Assembly (NCBI RefSeq): GCF_037860835.1
Contig: NZ_JBBEOG010000004.1
Location: forward strand, 310,001-374,000
Reading direction: 5' to 3'
Length of the DNA: 64,000 bases
Source: Aquipuribacter nitratireducens
GTDB lineage: Bacteria > Actinomycetota > Actinomycetes > Actinomycetales > JBBAYJ01
The number at the start of each line of letters is the position of its first letter. Positions within the stretch are counted from its first letter, which is position 1. Below are positions 17,361-25,159 of the stretch, piece after piece. Both the position numbers and the translations under genes were made by a program. Below the pieces are notes generated by a model. That model saw nothing but the letters and a program-made list of their open reading frames with translations. It was not told where the DNA came from and searched no databases.

Positions 17361-19169
17361 TCACCCGCCCGCCGCAGCCGCCGTCCGCTCGCCGGTCTGG
17401 ACCGCCCACATCGCGGCGTAGGCCCCGCCCCGGGAGACGAGCTCGTCGTGCGTGCCGGCCTCGGCGACCCGGCCGCCGTCGAGCACCCAGATGCGGTGCG
17501 CGTCGCGGACGGTGGAGAGCCGGTGGGCGACCATCAGGGTGCTGCGACCGGCGGTGACGCGGGCCAGCGAGCGCTGGATCGCGGCCTCGGTGTCGTTGTC
17601 GACGGCGCTCGTCGCCTCGTCGAGCACGAGCAGGGCCGGGTCGCGCAGGAGCGCCCGCGCGAGGGCGAGGCGCTGCCGCTGCCCGCCGGACAGCGTCGCG
17701 CCGCGCTCGCCGACGACAGTGGCGTAGCCGTCGGGCAGCGCCTCGACGAAGTCGTGCGCCTCCGCGGCACGGGCCGCCGCGACCACCGCCTCGTCGCTCG
17801 CGTCGGGCCGGCCGTACGCGATGTTGTCGCGCACGCTGCCCCGGAACAGGAAGACGTCCTGGCTCACGTAGCCGATGGAGCCTCGCAGCGCCTCCCACGA
17901 CAGCTCCCGCACGTCGACCCCGTCGAGGAGCACCTGGCCCGAGCGTGGGTCCTGGAAGCGCAGGACGAGCCGCAGCAGGGTCGACTTGCCCGCGCCGGTC
18001 GGACCGACGACCGCGTGGACCTCTCCAGGGGGCACCTCGAGGTCGAGGCCGCGGAGCACGTCGGGGCCGTCGTCGTAGCCGGCGCGCACGTCGCGCAGGG
18101 TGACCCCGCCGCGGACGGGCGCCGGCAGGGAGCGCGCGCCGGGCACGACGCGGGCTCGCTCGCGCAGCAGCCCGAGCACGCGGCGCGCGGACGCCATGCC
18201 CCGCTGGTAGAGGTCGAGCATCTCCCCGACGTCGGTGAGCGGCCACAGCAGCCGCTGCGTCATGAAGACGAGCACCGAGTACAGGCCGACCTCGAGCTCA
18301 CCCCGCAGGGCCGCCCAACCCCCGAGGAGCAGGGTCGTCGTGAACCCCGCGAGGATCGCCATGCGGATGAGCGGCACGAACGCCGCCGAGCTGCGGATCG
18401 CCCGGGTGTTGGCGCTGCGGTAGGCGAGCGAGGCCCGGGCGACGCGCGCGGTCTCGCGGTCCTCCGCCGTGAACGCCCGGATCGTCGGCAGGCCCCCGAG
18501 GTTGGCGGCGAGGGTCCCGCTGAGGGCGCCGTTGGTCCGCCTCACCTCCGCGTACAACGGGCGCAGGCGCTGCTGGAACCACAGCGACCCCACGACGATG
18601 ACGGGGATCGGCAGGAACGCGAGGACGGTCAGCGTCCACGAGCTCGCTGCGAAGACGGCCCCCACGAGGACGACGTTGAGGACGACCTGGATGACGCGGG
18701 GCGCGCCGACGTCGAGGAAGCGCTCGAGCTGGTTGACGTCGTCGTTGAGGACGGCGAGCGTGCCCCCGGTCGTGCGTGCCTCGTGCCACGTGAGGTCGAG
18801 GGACTGCACGTGGGCGTACGCCTCGGTCCGCAGGTCGTGCTCGACCGCCTGGGCGAGGCCGCGCCACAGCACCTGAGCCGCGTAGTCGGTCGCCGACTCC
18901 AGCACCCACACGACGACGTTGACGCCCGCGAGCACGGCGAGCTGCGTGAACCGGTCCTCGACGCCGAGGACGGCCGCGACGAGCGAGTCGTCGCCGCGCA
19001 CGACGACGTCGATAGCGGCGCCGATGACGAGCTCGGGCACGACGTCCATCACCTTGTTGACGACCGACATCGCGACGGCGAGGACGAGGCGCGGCCGGTA
19101 GGCGCGGTACCGGGACCACAGCTCGCGCAGGGGGTGGCGGGGCGGGTTCACGACCGAAGGATCGCGCAC
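17361..19169 (-). CDS. ABC exporter half-transporter (fused membrane and ATPase domains)
   Basis: 602 residues. Six-helix ABC exporter domain (about 25-320) followed by an ATPase domain (about 350-590). Walker A GPTGAGKST, Q-loop YVSQDVFLFRG, signature LSGGQRQRLA, Walker B LLVLDEATSAVD and H-loop MVAHRLST are intact, so the homodimer could be active. The IdeR box 47 bp upstream suggests iron control, hence a role in siderophore or haem traffic (compare mycobacterial IrtA/B, although no siderophore-interacting domain is fused here). The GTG at 19169 was chosen over 19151 because only it has a G-rich site (GGGGG) at a suitable distance. Substrate is unknown. Confidence 0.9.
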   Translation of the reverse strand: MRDPSVVNPPRHPLRELWSRYRAYRPRLVLAVAMSVVNKVMDVVPELVIGAAIDVVVRGDDSLVAAVLGVEDRFTQLAVLAGVNVVVWVLESATDYAAQVLWRGLAQAVEHDLRTEAYAHVQSLDLTWHEARTTGGTLAVLNDDVNQLERFLDVGAPRVIQVVLNVVLVGAVFAASSWTLTVLAFLPIPVIVVGSLWFQQRLRPLYAEVRRTNGALSGTLAANLGGLPTIRAFTAEDRETARVARASLAYRSANTRAIRSSAAFVPLIRMAILAGFTTTLLLGGWAALRGELEVGLYSVLVFMTQRLLWPLTDVGEMLDLYQRGMASARRVLGLLRERARVVPGARSLPAPVRGGVTLRDVRAGYDDGPDVLRGLDLEVPPGEVHAVVGPTGAGKSTLLRLVLRFQDPRSGQVLLDGVDVRELSWEALRGSIGYVSQDVFLFRGSVRDNIAYGRPDASDEAVVAAARAAEAHDFVEALPDGYATVVGERGATLSGGQRQRLALARALLRDPALLVLDEATSAVDNDTEAAIQRSLARVTAGRSTLMVAHRLSTVRDAHRIWVLDGGRVAEAGTHDELVSRGGAYAAMWAVQTGERTAAAAGG

Positions 19170-19215
19170 GCGCCCCCGTCGCGGAGATTGCTCGCGCTCG
19201 CGTTGCTTTTTCGAG

Positions 19216-19234
19216 TGAGGTGAGCCTAACCTCG
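19216..19234. promoter_or_regulatory. IdeR/DtxR iron box (second)
   Basis: TGAGGTGAGCCTAACCTCG matches most of the DtxR/IdeR consensus TTAGGTTAGGCTAACCTAA and is nearly palindromic. It lies in the 69-bp divergent gap, 47 bp from the ABC exporter start and 5 bp before the DUF2470 gene start, and could repress both. Confidence 0.8.
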
Positions 19235-19238
19235 ACGG

Positions 19239-19928
19239 GTGACCGCGTACCGACCCGCCGACCGCGTCCGCTCCGCCCTCGCCGCGGCCGGCTCGGTGCA
19301 CGTGTCGTGGGCGGCCGGCTCCGCCACGCTCGACGGGCCGGTCTGCGTCGCCGAGGACGGCGACGTGGTCCTGGCCGCCGACGGCCCGCTCGGCGCGCTC
19401 GGTCCGCTCCCCGGGCGGGAGGCGTCGAGCGGGACCGGTGACGTGGTGCTCCGGGTGACGGACCTCGCCCCGCTCGCGCTGCGCGGTCGCGTGCGGGGGA
19501 GCGCGGAGCTCGTGACGCGCGTGACGGCGGTCGACGGGACCGCCCGCCACGGGCTCCGGCTGCGACCCCACGCCGTGCGGTGGACCTCCGTCCCGCGACC
19601 GGGGCAGCGCCGCCGGCCCACGGTCGACGTCGACCCCGCGGACTACCGCGCCGCCCGCCCGGACCCGCTCGCGGCGGAGGAGGCCGACCTGCTCCTCGGG
19701 CTCGCGGCCGCCCCCGGCGCGGTCGCGGCGCTGGCCGCGCACCTGCCGGCCTGCGTCGCCGTGTCCCCCGAGCGGGTGCCGGTACCGGTGCGGCTCGACC
19801 GGCACGGGGTCGTGCTGCGGGTCGAGGGGGCGGGTCGGTCGGTCGACGCCAGGCTCGCGTTCCGCCACGACGCCGCCACTCCCGCGCTGGCGTGGGCGGC
19901 GCTCGACGACCTCCTCGCCCGCGTCTGA
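19239..19928 (+). CDS. DUF2470-like protein, probable iron-regulated
   Basis: 229 residues with no signal peptide or membrane segment. The N-terminal half looks like a small split-barrel; the C-terminal part (about 130-229, from VDPADYRAARPDPLAAEEADLLLGL to the LRVEGAGRSVDARLAF strands) resembles DUF2470. That domain is found at the end of HugZ-type haem-binding and haem-degrading proteins. The helix that usually carries a His (LxxHxxxxHPxA) reads LAAAPGAVAALAAH here, so haem binding is uncertain. The GTG at 19239 starts 4 bp after an IdeR box, so its transcript is short-leadered or leaderless. Confidence 0.65.
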   Translation: MTAYRPADRVRSALAAAGSVHVSWAAGSATLDGPVCVAEDGDVVLAADGPLGALGPLPGREASSGTGDVVLRVTDLAPLALRGRVRGSAELVTRVTAVDGTARHGLRLRPHAVRWTSVPRPGQRRRPTVDVDPADYRAARPDPLAAEEADLLLGLAAAPGAVAALAAHLPACVAVSPERVPVPVRLDRHGVVLRVEGAGRSVDARLAFRHDAATPALAWAALDDLLARV

Positions 19929-19969
19929 CGCCCTGCCCTCCGCGGGGGGCAGCACGTGCGATCCGTCAC

Positions 19970-19993
19970 GTTTGTCCGCCCCTTCGCCGGGTA
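19970..19993 (+). promoter_or_regulatory. SigB/SigF-type promoter
   Basis: GTTT (19970-19973), a 15-base spacer and GGGTA (19989-19993) fit the actinobacterial general-stress pattern GTTT-N14-17-GGGTA. It lies 52 bp upstream of the SRPBCC gene, near a stress sigma factor gene. Confidence 0.65.
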
Positions 19994-20044
19994 CCTCGCT
20001 GACGTCCCGGGCCGACGGCCCAGACACGCAGACGAGAGGACACC

Positions 20045-20515
20045 ATGGACACGATCACCCGCAGCATCGAGGTCGACGTCCCCCTCCAGGTCGCCTACGA
20101 CCAGTGGACGCAGTTCGAGGACTTCCCCCAGTTCATGGGCGCGGTCGAGTCGATCCAGCAGCTGTCCGACACGCGCACCCACTGGGAGACGAAGATCGCA
20201 GGGGTGAGCCGCGACTTCGACGCGGAGATCCTCGTGCAGGAGCCCGACCAGGGCGTCTCCTGGCGCAGCGTCGACGGCCCGACCCATGCCGGGCGTGTGA
20301 CCTTCTCCCCTCTGACGGACAACCGCACCGAGGTCACCCTCGCGATGGACTGGGAGCCCGAGGGCGCGGTCGAGAAGGCCGGCGACGCCCTCGGCCTCGT
20401 CGAGGGCCAGGTGAAGAAGGACCTCGAGAGCTTCAAGCGCTTCATCGAGGAGCGCGGCACCGCCACCGGCGCCTGGCGCGGTGAGGTCCAGAGCGGGTCC
20501 ACCGGCCCCCTCTGA
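20045..20515 (+). CDS. SRPBCC (polyketide cyclase/dehydrase-like) protein
   Basis: 156 residues, one START/Bet v1-like hydrophobic-pocket domain. The opening strand ITRSIEVDVPLQVAYDQWTQFEDFPQFMGAVESIQQL is the textbook beginning of the cyclase/dehydrase family, and the closing helix KKDLESFKRFIEERG completes the fold. No catalytic role can be assigned. Actinobacterial members of this shape are often induced by general stress, which agrees with the SigB-like promoter in front. ATG at 20045 after a GAGAGGA site. A strong terminator follows. Confidence 0.88.
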   Translation: MDTITRSIEVDVPLQVAYDQWTQFEDFPQFMGAVESIQQLSDTRTHWETKIAGVSRDFDAEILVQEPDQGVSWRSVDGPTHAGRVTFSPLTDNRTEVTLAMDWEPEGAVEKAGDALGLVEGQVKKDLESFKRFIEERGTATGAWRGEVQSGSTGPL

Positions 20516-20543
20516 CCCGCAGCGCCCGCGCGACCCCCAGATC

Positions 20544-20589
20544 GGTCGAGCCCCGCCCCGGCCTCCCCCCTCGGGTGCGGGGCTCGACC
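20544..20589. terminator. bidirectional terminator
   Basis: A perfect 13-bp stem GGTCGAGCCCCGC/GCGGGGCTCGACC with a 20-base loop lies between the convergent SRPBCC gene and a small reverse-strand gene. Confidence 0.75.
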
Positions 20590-20597
20590 TCGTCCGC

Positions 20598-20630
20598 CGT
20601 CAGTCCGCCGTCAGTCCGCCGTCAGTCCGG
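20598..20630. repeat. 11-bp tandem repeat at the end of a small gene
   Basis: CGTCAGTCCGC occurs three times (last base G in the third copy). The stop codon of the reverse-strand gene at 20622 lies in the third copy, so each unit carries a copy of the stop. It probably reflects slippage. Confidence 0.8.
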
Positions 20631-20855
20631 CGGCTCGGCCCCGTCGGCGCGCCTGTCGTCCTGCCGAGGGTTCTCCGGGTACAGCTCCTCCGGCAGCGGG
20701 TCCACCTGGTCGCCCGTGACCTGGGCGGGCTCCACGTCGGGCTCGCGCGACACCGGGTCGGCCTCCGGCGGGTAGGGGCGGGCGGTGTCCTGCGGGGCTC
20801 GGGGAACCGGCTCGAACGAGCCGCCCTCGTGGCGGGGGACGTCGGCGGTGGCCAT
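20622..20855 (-). CDS. small acidic, proline-rich protein of unknown function
   Basis: 77 residues, rich in Pro, Asp, Glu and Arg, with no membrane segment and little predicted structure (for example PRAPQDTARPYPPEADP and ELYPENPRQDD). It looks intrinsically disordered. Start ATG at 20855 is supported by GAGGAG 7-8 bases upstream, and the gene sits behind its own terminator, which argues that it is real. Family not recognised. Its promoter region is shared with the stress sigma locus, so stress induction is possible. Confidence 0.6.
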   Translation of the reverse strand: MATADVPRHEGGSFEPVPRAPQDTARPYPPEADPVSREPDVEPAQVTGDQVDPLPEELYPENPRQDDRRADGAEPPD

Positions 20856-20969
20856 AGGGGATCTCCTCACGGGTCGTGACGGTCCGTGGCCGGCGCGCGG
20901 TGCGCAGGACCACGTCGCGCAGGTACCCGGCGATCCGGCGAACCATTCCCGCCGTGCCCGGTTCACGGG

Positions 20970-20995
20970 GTTTGGTCTCGACACGAACGTGGGAT
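20970..20995 (+). promoter_or_regulatory. possible SigB/SigF-type promoter of the glycosyltransferase-sigma operon
   Basis: GTTT (20970-20973), a 17-base spacer and GGGAT (20991-20995), about 100 bp before the glycosyltransferase start. The -10 is off consensus by one base. If real, the sigma factor gene downstream would be autoregulated. The rest of the 237-bp gap holds no recognisable gene. Confidence 0.4.
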
Positions 20996-21092
20996 GCCGA
21001 TAGACATGCACCACTGCTCCGGGTTTCGACAGACCCCGGGGCCGGCGCTCTAGACCACCGGCGCCACCGCCAGCGACGCAAGGAGCTGGAGC

Positions 21093-22265
21093 ATGACTGT
21101 CACCGTTCTCGTGGGGCCCACCGGACGACGTCCGCTCGGCGCCACCGCCCGGAGCCTCGCCGATGCCGCGGAGCTCGCCACCCGTCTGCGCGAGCGTGGC
21201 CGCGACGTGCGGCTCGTCAGCGCACTCGAGCCGACCGCGCTGCAGCACGACGACGCCGCGCCCGCCGCGGCGCTCGTCGACGCCGACATCTTCGAACCCG
21301 CCCCCGCGGGCGCCCAGCGCCACGACGGGATCTCCGCCGCCGGGCCGATCGCGCGACGCCTCGCGCAGGAGGCGCCGGAGGGGACCGTCCACGCCGTCGG
21401 CTGGCGAGCCGCCGCGGTCGCCGCGACCGCTCGGGCGAGCACGGGTACGCCCGTCGTCGCCCACGCCGACCAGCTCCCCTCCTGGCCGGGTGACGACCGG
21501 CTCGACGGCTCCGTCCTCGGCCGGCTCGGCTGGGCCGCGCTCGCCGCGGCCGACGCCGTCCTCGTGGAGAACGAGTGGGCCCGCGGGGTCGCCACCCAGC
21601 GCGGCGTCCCGAAGCCGACCCTCCACGTCGCCAACCCGGGCCTCAGCAGTCCCACCGACCTCGACCCGGTGGTGGTGCCCGCGGACGGTGGCGTCGTCGT
21701 GCTGTCCGTCGGCGACCCCGCCGACGTCGGCGCGCTGCGCCCCGTCGCCGAGGCGGTGCTCCACCACCCCGGCGCGCGGCTCGTCGTCGGTCGGACCACG
21801 GGCCTGGACGAGGCCACCGCCGGGGTCGTCAAGGAGCGGCTCCGCACGCTGCCGGTCGTCCGCCGGCTCGGCACGCGCTGCGTCGTCGAGCGGCGGCCCG
21901 CCGACCTGGTCTGCCCGGAGGCGCACCTCGTCGTCGATGTCTCCACGCAGCCCGGCCGGGGTCTCGGCGTCCTCGCCGCGATGGCCGCCTGCCGCGCGGT
22001 CGTCGTCTCCGGCACGGGAGGTGCCGACGAGATGGTCGTCGACCGCGTCACCGGCCTCGTCGTCGAGCCGCGCGACCGCACCGGCACCCGGGCGGCGGTC
22101 GCCGACCTCCTGTCGGACGCGTTCCGGCTCGAAGCCTACGGGCTCGCCGGGCACGAGCGCGTCGGCGCCACGTACGCCCCCGACCGGTTCGTCGACACCG
22201 TCGTCGGGCTCCACGACGACCTCAGCGACCGGCGCACCGGTCCGGCGCAGGAGGTCCTCGCGTGA
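21093..22265 (+). CDS. GT4-like glycosyltransferase
   Basis: 390 residues with two Rossmann-like halves. The N-terminal half begins VTVLVGPTGRRPLGATARS. The C-terminal half has the GT-B nucleotide-sugar region VDVSTQPGRGLGVLAAMAAC...GTGGADEMVVDRVTGLVVEPRD, close to the usual E-x7-E region, although the first Glu appears replaced (GRGLGVLAAMA). Donor and acceptor are unknown and activity is not certain. The ATG at 21093 has AAGGAG 7 bases upstream. The stop overlaps the sigma factor start by 4 bases, an unusual pairing suggesting that the enzyme is part of the stress response (perhaps compatible solute or envelope glycan). Confidence 0.85.
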   Translation: MTVTVLVGPTGRRPLGATARSLADAAELATRLRERGRDVRLVSALEPTALQHDDAAPAAALVDADIFEPAPAGAQRHDGISAAGPIARRLAQEAPEGTVHAVGWRAAAVAATARASTGTPVVAHADQLPSWPGDDRLDGSVLGRLGWAALAAADAVLVENEWARGVATQRGVPKPTLHVANPGLSSPTDLDPVVVPADGGVVVLSVGDPADVGALRPVAEAVLHHPGARLVVGRTTGLDEATAGVVKERLRTLPVVRRLGTRCVVERRPADLVCPEAHLVVDVSTQPGRGLGVLAAMAACRAVVVSGTGGADEMVVDRVTGLVVEPRDRTGTRAAVADLLSDAFRLEAYGLAGHERVGATYAPDRFVDTVVGLHDDLSDRRTGPAQEVLA

Positions 22266-23104
22266 CCGCCGCGACGCAGGACCGGACCCACGACCGCGCG
22301 AGGGAGCGCTCGGAGGAGCGTGCCGCCGCCCGTGCGGAGGTCGAGGCGCGCACCCACGAGCTGTTCGAGCGGATCGCTCGCTGCGAGTGCGAGGAGCAGC
22401 GGCGGCTGCTGCAGGAGGAGGTCGTGCTCCTCAACCTGCCCTCGGCCCGCGCGCTCGCGATGCGGTACCGCGACCGCGGCGTGCCGGTCGACGACCTCGT
22501 CCAGGTCGCCTCCCTCGGTCTCGTCAAGGCCGCGCAGGGCTACGACGCGGAGCGCGGCACGGACTTCATGGCCTACGCGGCGCCGACGGTGACGGGCGAG
22601 GTGAAGCGCTACTTCCGCGACACCGGGTGGGCGGTGCGACCGCCGCGGCGGGTGCAGGAGCTGCGGGCGCAGGTCGCCACCGCGACGCAGCGCCTCGCCG
22701 CCGACCTCGGCCGCTCCGCCACGGTGGCGGAGGTCGCGGCGGAGCTCGGGGTCGGGCAGGAGGACGTCGTGGAGGCGCTGGTGTCCGGCAACGGCTACAC
22801 GACGGCGTCCCTCGACGCCCCTCCGGGCGACGACCCCGGCACGACGTGGGCCGACACCGTCTCCGACGGCGAGCCCGAGCAGTCGCGGGTCGCGGACCGG
22901 GTCGCGCTCGAGCGGCTCCTCGCCCGTCTGCCCGCGCGCGACCGGCACATCCTGTCGCTACGCTTCTTCGCCGAGAGGACCCAGTCGGAGATCGGCGAGC
23001 AGATCGGGGTCACCCAGATGCAGGTGTCGCGCCTGCTCTCACGCGCACTCGCCCGGCTGCGCGCGGAGATGGAGCACGAGAACCAGGAGACGGGCGCCGG
23101 CTGA
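22262..23104 (+). CDS. RNA polymerase sigma factor, SigB/SigF (general stress) group
   Basis: 280 residues of group 3 sigma-70 type, without region 1.1. Region 2 contains RYRDRGVPVDDLVQVASLGLVKAAQGYD and TDFMAYAAPTVTGEVKRYFRDTGW. Region 3 has RLAADLGRSATVAEVAAELG, and region 4 RLPARDRHILSLRFFAERTQSEIGEQIGVTQMQVSRLLSRAL. This architecture belongs to the SigB/SigF/WhiG-like stress and development group, which reads GTTT-N15-GGGTA promoters of the kind seen nearby. The GTG overlaps the glycosyltransferase stop. No anti-sigma gene is adjacent. Confidence 0.94.
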   Translation: MTAATQDRTHDRARERSEERAAARAEVEARTHELFERIARCECEEQRRLLQEEVVLLNLPSARALAMRYRDRGVPVDDLVQVASLGLVKAAQGYDAERGTDFMAYAAPTVTGEVKRYFRDTGWAVRPPRRVQELRAQVATATQRLAADLGRSATVAEVAAELGVGQEDVVEALVSGNGYTTASLDAPPGDDPGTTWADTVSDGEPEQSRVADRVALERLLARLPARDRHILSLRFFAERTQSEIGEQIGVTQMQVSRLLSRALARLRAEMEHENQETGAG

Positions 23105-23124
23105 CGGCGCCCCTCGACCCGGGG

Positions 23125-23895
23125 ATGGTGCAGGACCGTCCCGCGCCGGTGGGGCCTCGGCCCCCGGGTGACGGGCGCGGTCCGCTCCCTCCCGAACGTC
23201 CGGGGGGTCGACCGGAGCGACCGCTGGGCGGGGTCCACGTGCTCGTCGTCGGCGGCGAGCGGGGTCTCGGACGGTCGCTGGTGGCGGCCTTCGCCCGGGC
23301 GGGCGCGGACGTCGCCGTCGCGTACGACGACGCCCGGGCGGGGTCGCACGACGACGCACGGGCGGCGGAGGACGACGTCACCCGGGCGGGGCGCGCCGGT
23401 CTCCTGCTGCCCACGGACCTCACCGACCCGCAGCGCTGCGCGACGGTCGTCGCGGACACCGTCGAGCACCTGGGCGGGCTCGACGTGCTCGTCCACGCCG
23501 TGACGGGCGCCTCCGCCGCCCCGACGCTCGCCGACGTCCGGCCCGACACGTGGCACCGGACGTGGTCGCTGCTCGTCGGCTCCGTCGTCCACCTCGTGCA
23601 CGCCGCCGCCCCCCACCTGACCGGTGGCGGCCGGGTCCTGCTCACCGCGGAGGCGCCCGGGGCGACGGTGAGCGCCGTGCCGCCGCTCGACCTCGCCGCC
23701 GCCGGGGGCGCGGTCCTCGCGCTCGGGCACTCCCTCGCCCGCTCGCTGGAGGCGTCGGGCACCGGCGTCGTGTGCGTCGTGCCGCTGGAGGGGACCGACC
23801 GGGCCGAGGTGGCCGCGACGTACGTCCGGCTCGCCGCCCGCAGCGGCACCGGTGCGGTGGACGCGGTCCTCGCGGGGCGTCCCGTCCCCCTCTGA
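23125..23895 (+). CDS. short-chain dehydrogenase/reductase-like protein without the catalytic Tyr-Lys
   Basis: 256 residues. Rossmann fold with VLVVGGERGLGRSLVAAFARAG matching the TGxxxGxG cofactor motif, and strand LDVLVHAVTGAS where NNAG is expected. The active-site helix that should read YxxxK is DLAAAGGAVLALGHSLA (Tyr to Leu, Lys to Gly), and the catalytic Ser strand reads LLTAEAPG. Normal carbonyl reduction is therefore unlikely; a nucleotide-binding pseudoenzyme is the best reading. An N-terminal Pro/Arg-rich tail of about 35 residues precedes the domain if ATG 23125 is used. It starts 20 bp after the sigma factor gene, so it is probably co-transcribed with it. Confidence 0.85.
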   Translation: MVQDRPAPVGPRPPGDGRGPLPPERPGGRPERPLGGVHVLVVGGERGLGRSLVAAFARAGADVAVAYDDARAGSHDDARAAEDDVTRAGRAGLLLPTDLTDPQRCATVVADTVEHLGGLDVLVHAVTGASAAPTLADVRPDTWHRTWSLLVGSVVHLVHAAAPHLTGGGRVLLTAEAPGATVSAVPPLDLAAAGGAVLALGHSLARSLEASGTGVVCVVPLEGTDRAEVAATYVRLAARSGTGAVDAVLAGRPVPL

Positions 23896-23909
23896 GGACG
23901 CGCCGGAGC

Positions 23910-25079
23910 TCAGGCGGCGGGCGCCGTGCCGTCGACGACCTGCCGTGCCACGTCCCGCAGCTTGACGTTGCTGCGACGGCTCAGCGCGACGAGCCGCGCG
24001 AAGGCCTGGTCGGCCGTCAGGCCCTCCCGACCCATGAGGACGCCCTTCGCCTGCTCGATGACCGCCCGCGAGGCGAGGGCCTCGCGGAGCTGGTCGCCGA
24101 GCTCGACGAGGCCCGCCCGCTCCTGCGTCGCCCGGACGACGGCGACCACGGCGCTCACGAGCAGGTCCGCGACCCGCCGGTCCCGGTCACCGAAGGCGGC
24201 GACGTCGCGGGAGTAGATGTTGAGGACGCCGAGCGACTCCCGGTCCGAGCGCAGCGGCAGACCGAGCACCGAGACGGCACCGACGGGCGCGGCGAGCTCC
24301 GCGAACCGCGGCCAGCGGGCGTCCTCCCGCAGGTTGCCGGTGTCCTGGGCCCGACCGGTGCGGAAGGCCCGCAGGCAGGGGCCGTCCCCGGCCTGCAGCT
24401 GGGCGCCGTCCACGGCCTGGGCGAACGCGGAGTCCGTGGCCTGTGCGGTGGGTGCCTCCGGCGCGCCGAGCGTCACGCTCACCCCGTCGCACGCCGGCAG
24501 CGCGCGCTCGACGAGGAGCGCGGCGCGGGCGAGCAGACGCCGCGCGTCGTTCTCCACCTCCAGGGGCAGCCGGCACATCTCCGTGAAGGCCTCGGCCGTC
24601 CGCAGGTCGTCGTCGTGGTCCGGCCCGGTGCGGCCGTGGCCCCCGACCCACGTCAGGGTGCCGTCACCGGCGCGGTCGGCGCTGGCGACGACGTCGAGCG
24701 GCGTCTCGCGGCCCTCCGCGTCCTTCAGCCGCAGGGACAGCTGCTGGGGGGCGTCGACCTCACGCGCGAGCCGGACGACCTCGCGGAGGCGGGCCGCGTC
24801 CCCCTCGGCGACGAGCTCCTCGAACGGGCGCTCGAGCAGCTCGTCGCGCCTGCGACCCACGAGGGTCCAGGCAGCGCCGTTGAGCTCGAGCACGAGCCCG
24901 TCGACGTCGGTGAGCACGACGGGAACCGGCAGCGCCTGGACGAGGGAGCGCCGCCACGCGCCCGGGTGCTCCCGGGTCGCGAGGAGCCCGTCGAGCTGCC
25001 GCTGCTGCGCGAGCAGGTCGAGCCGGTGCGGCTCGGGGCCGTCGTCCGGCGCGGCCTCCGTCCGGCCTCCTGCTGCCAC
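23910..25079 (-). CDS. PAS-GAF-ANTAR regulator
   Basis: 389 residues. PAS domain about 45-150 (PVPVVLTDVDGLVLELNGAAWTL), GAF domain about 165-315 (GDGPCLRAFRTGRAQDTGNL, LGLPLRSDRESLGVLNIYS), and C-terminal ANTAR three-helix domain about 325-385 (RAVIEQAKGVLMGREGLTADQAF). ANTAR domains bind paired RNA hairpins and block transcription termination; PAS and GAF would sense a ligand or redox signal. The GTG at 25079 keeps the whole PAS domain. Its target RNA is not obvious in the window. It converges with the SDR-like gene 14 bp away. Confidence 0.92.
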   Translation of the reverse strand: MAAGGRTEAAPDDGPEPHRLDLLAQQRQLDGLLATREHPGAWRRSLVQALPVPVVLTDVDGLVLELNGAAWTLVGRRRDELLERPFEELVAEGDAARLREVVRLAREVDAPQQLSLRLKDAEGRETPLDVVASADRAGDGTLTWVGGHGRTGPDHDDDLRTAEAFTEMCRLPLEVENDARRLLARAALLVERALPACDGVSVTLGAPEAPTAQATDSAFAQAVDGAQLQAGDGPCLRAFRTGRAQDTGNLREDARWPRFAELAAPVGAVSVLGLPLRSDRESLGVLNIYSRDVAAFGDRDRRVADLLVSAVVAVVRATQERAGLVELGDQLREALASRAVIEQAKGVLMGREGLTADQAFARLVALSRRSNVKLRDVARQVVDGTAPAA

Positions 25080-25100
25080 CGACGCATGGTGCCAGCGGGG

Positions 25101-25125
25101 GTTTGGTGTGTCGACCGCGGGGGTA
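25101..25125 (+). promoter_or_regulatory. SigB/SigF-type promoter
   Basis: GTTT (25101-25104), a 16-base spacer and GGGTA (25121-25125), 35 bp upstream of the DUF6328 gene start, in the divergent gap with the ANTAR gene. One of the best matches to the general-stress pattern in the window. Confidence 0.65.
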
Positions 25126-25159
25126 GTCGGTGCGCAGGGGAGAGGCGAGGTGAGCGGTC

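Noticed and set aside
14533-18246. Reverse-strand open frame of more than 1200 codons
   Set aside because: It covers two forward genes with recognisable CopD and PP2C motifs; only shadow composition is seen.
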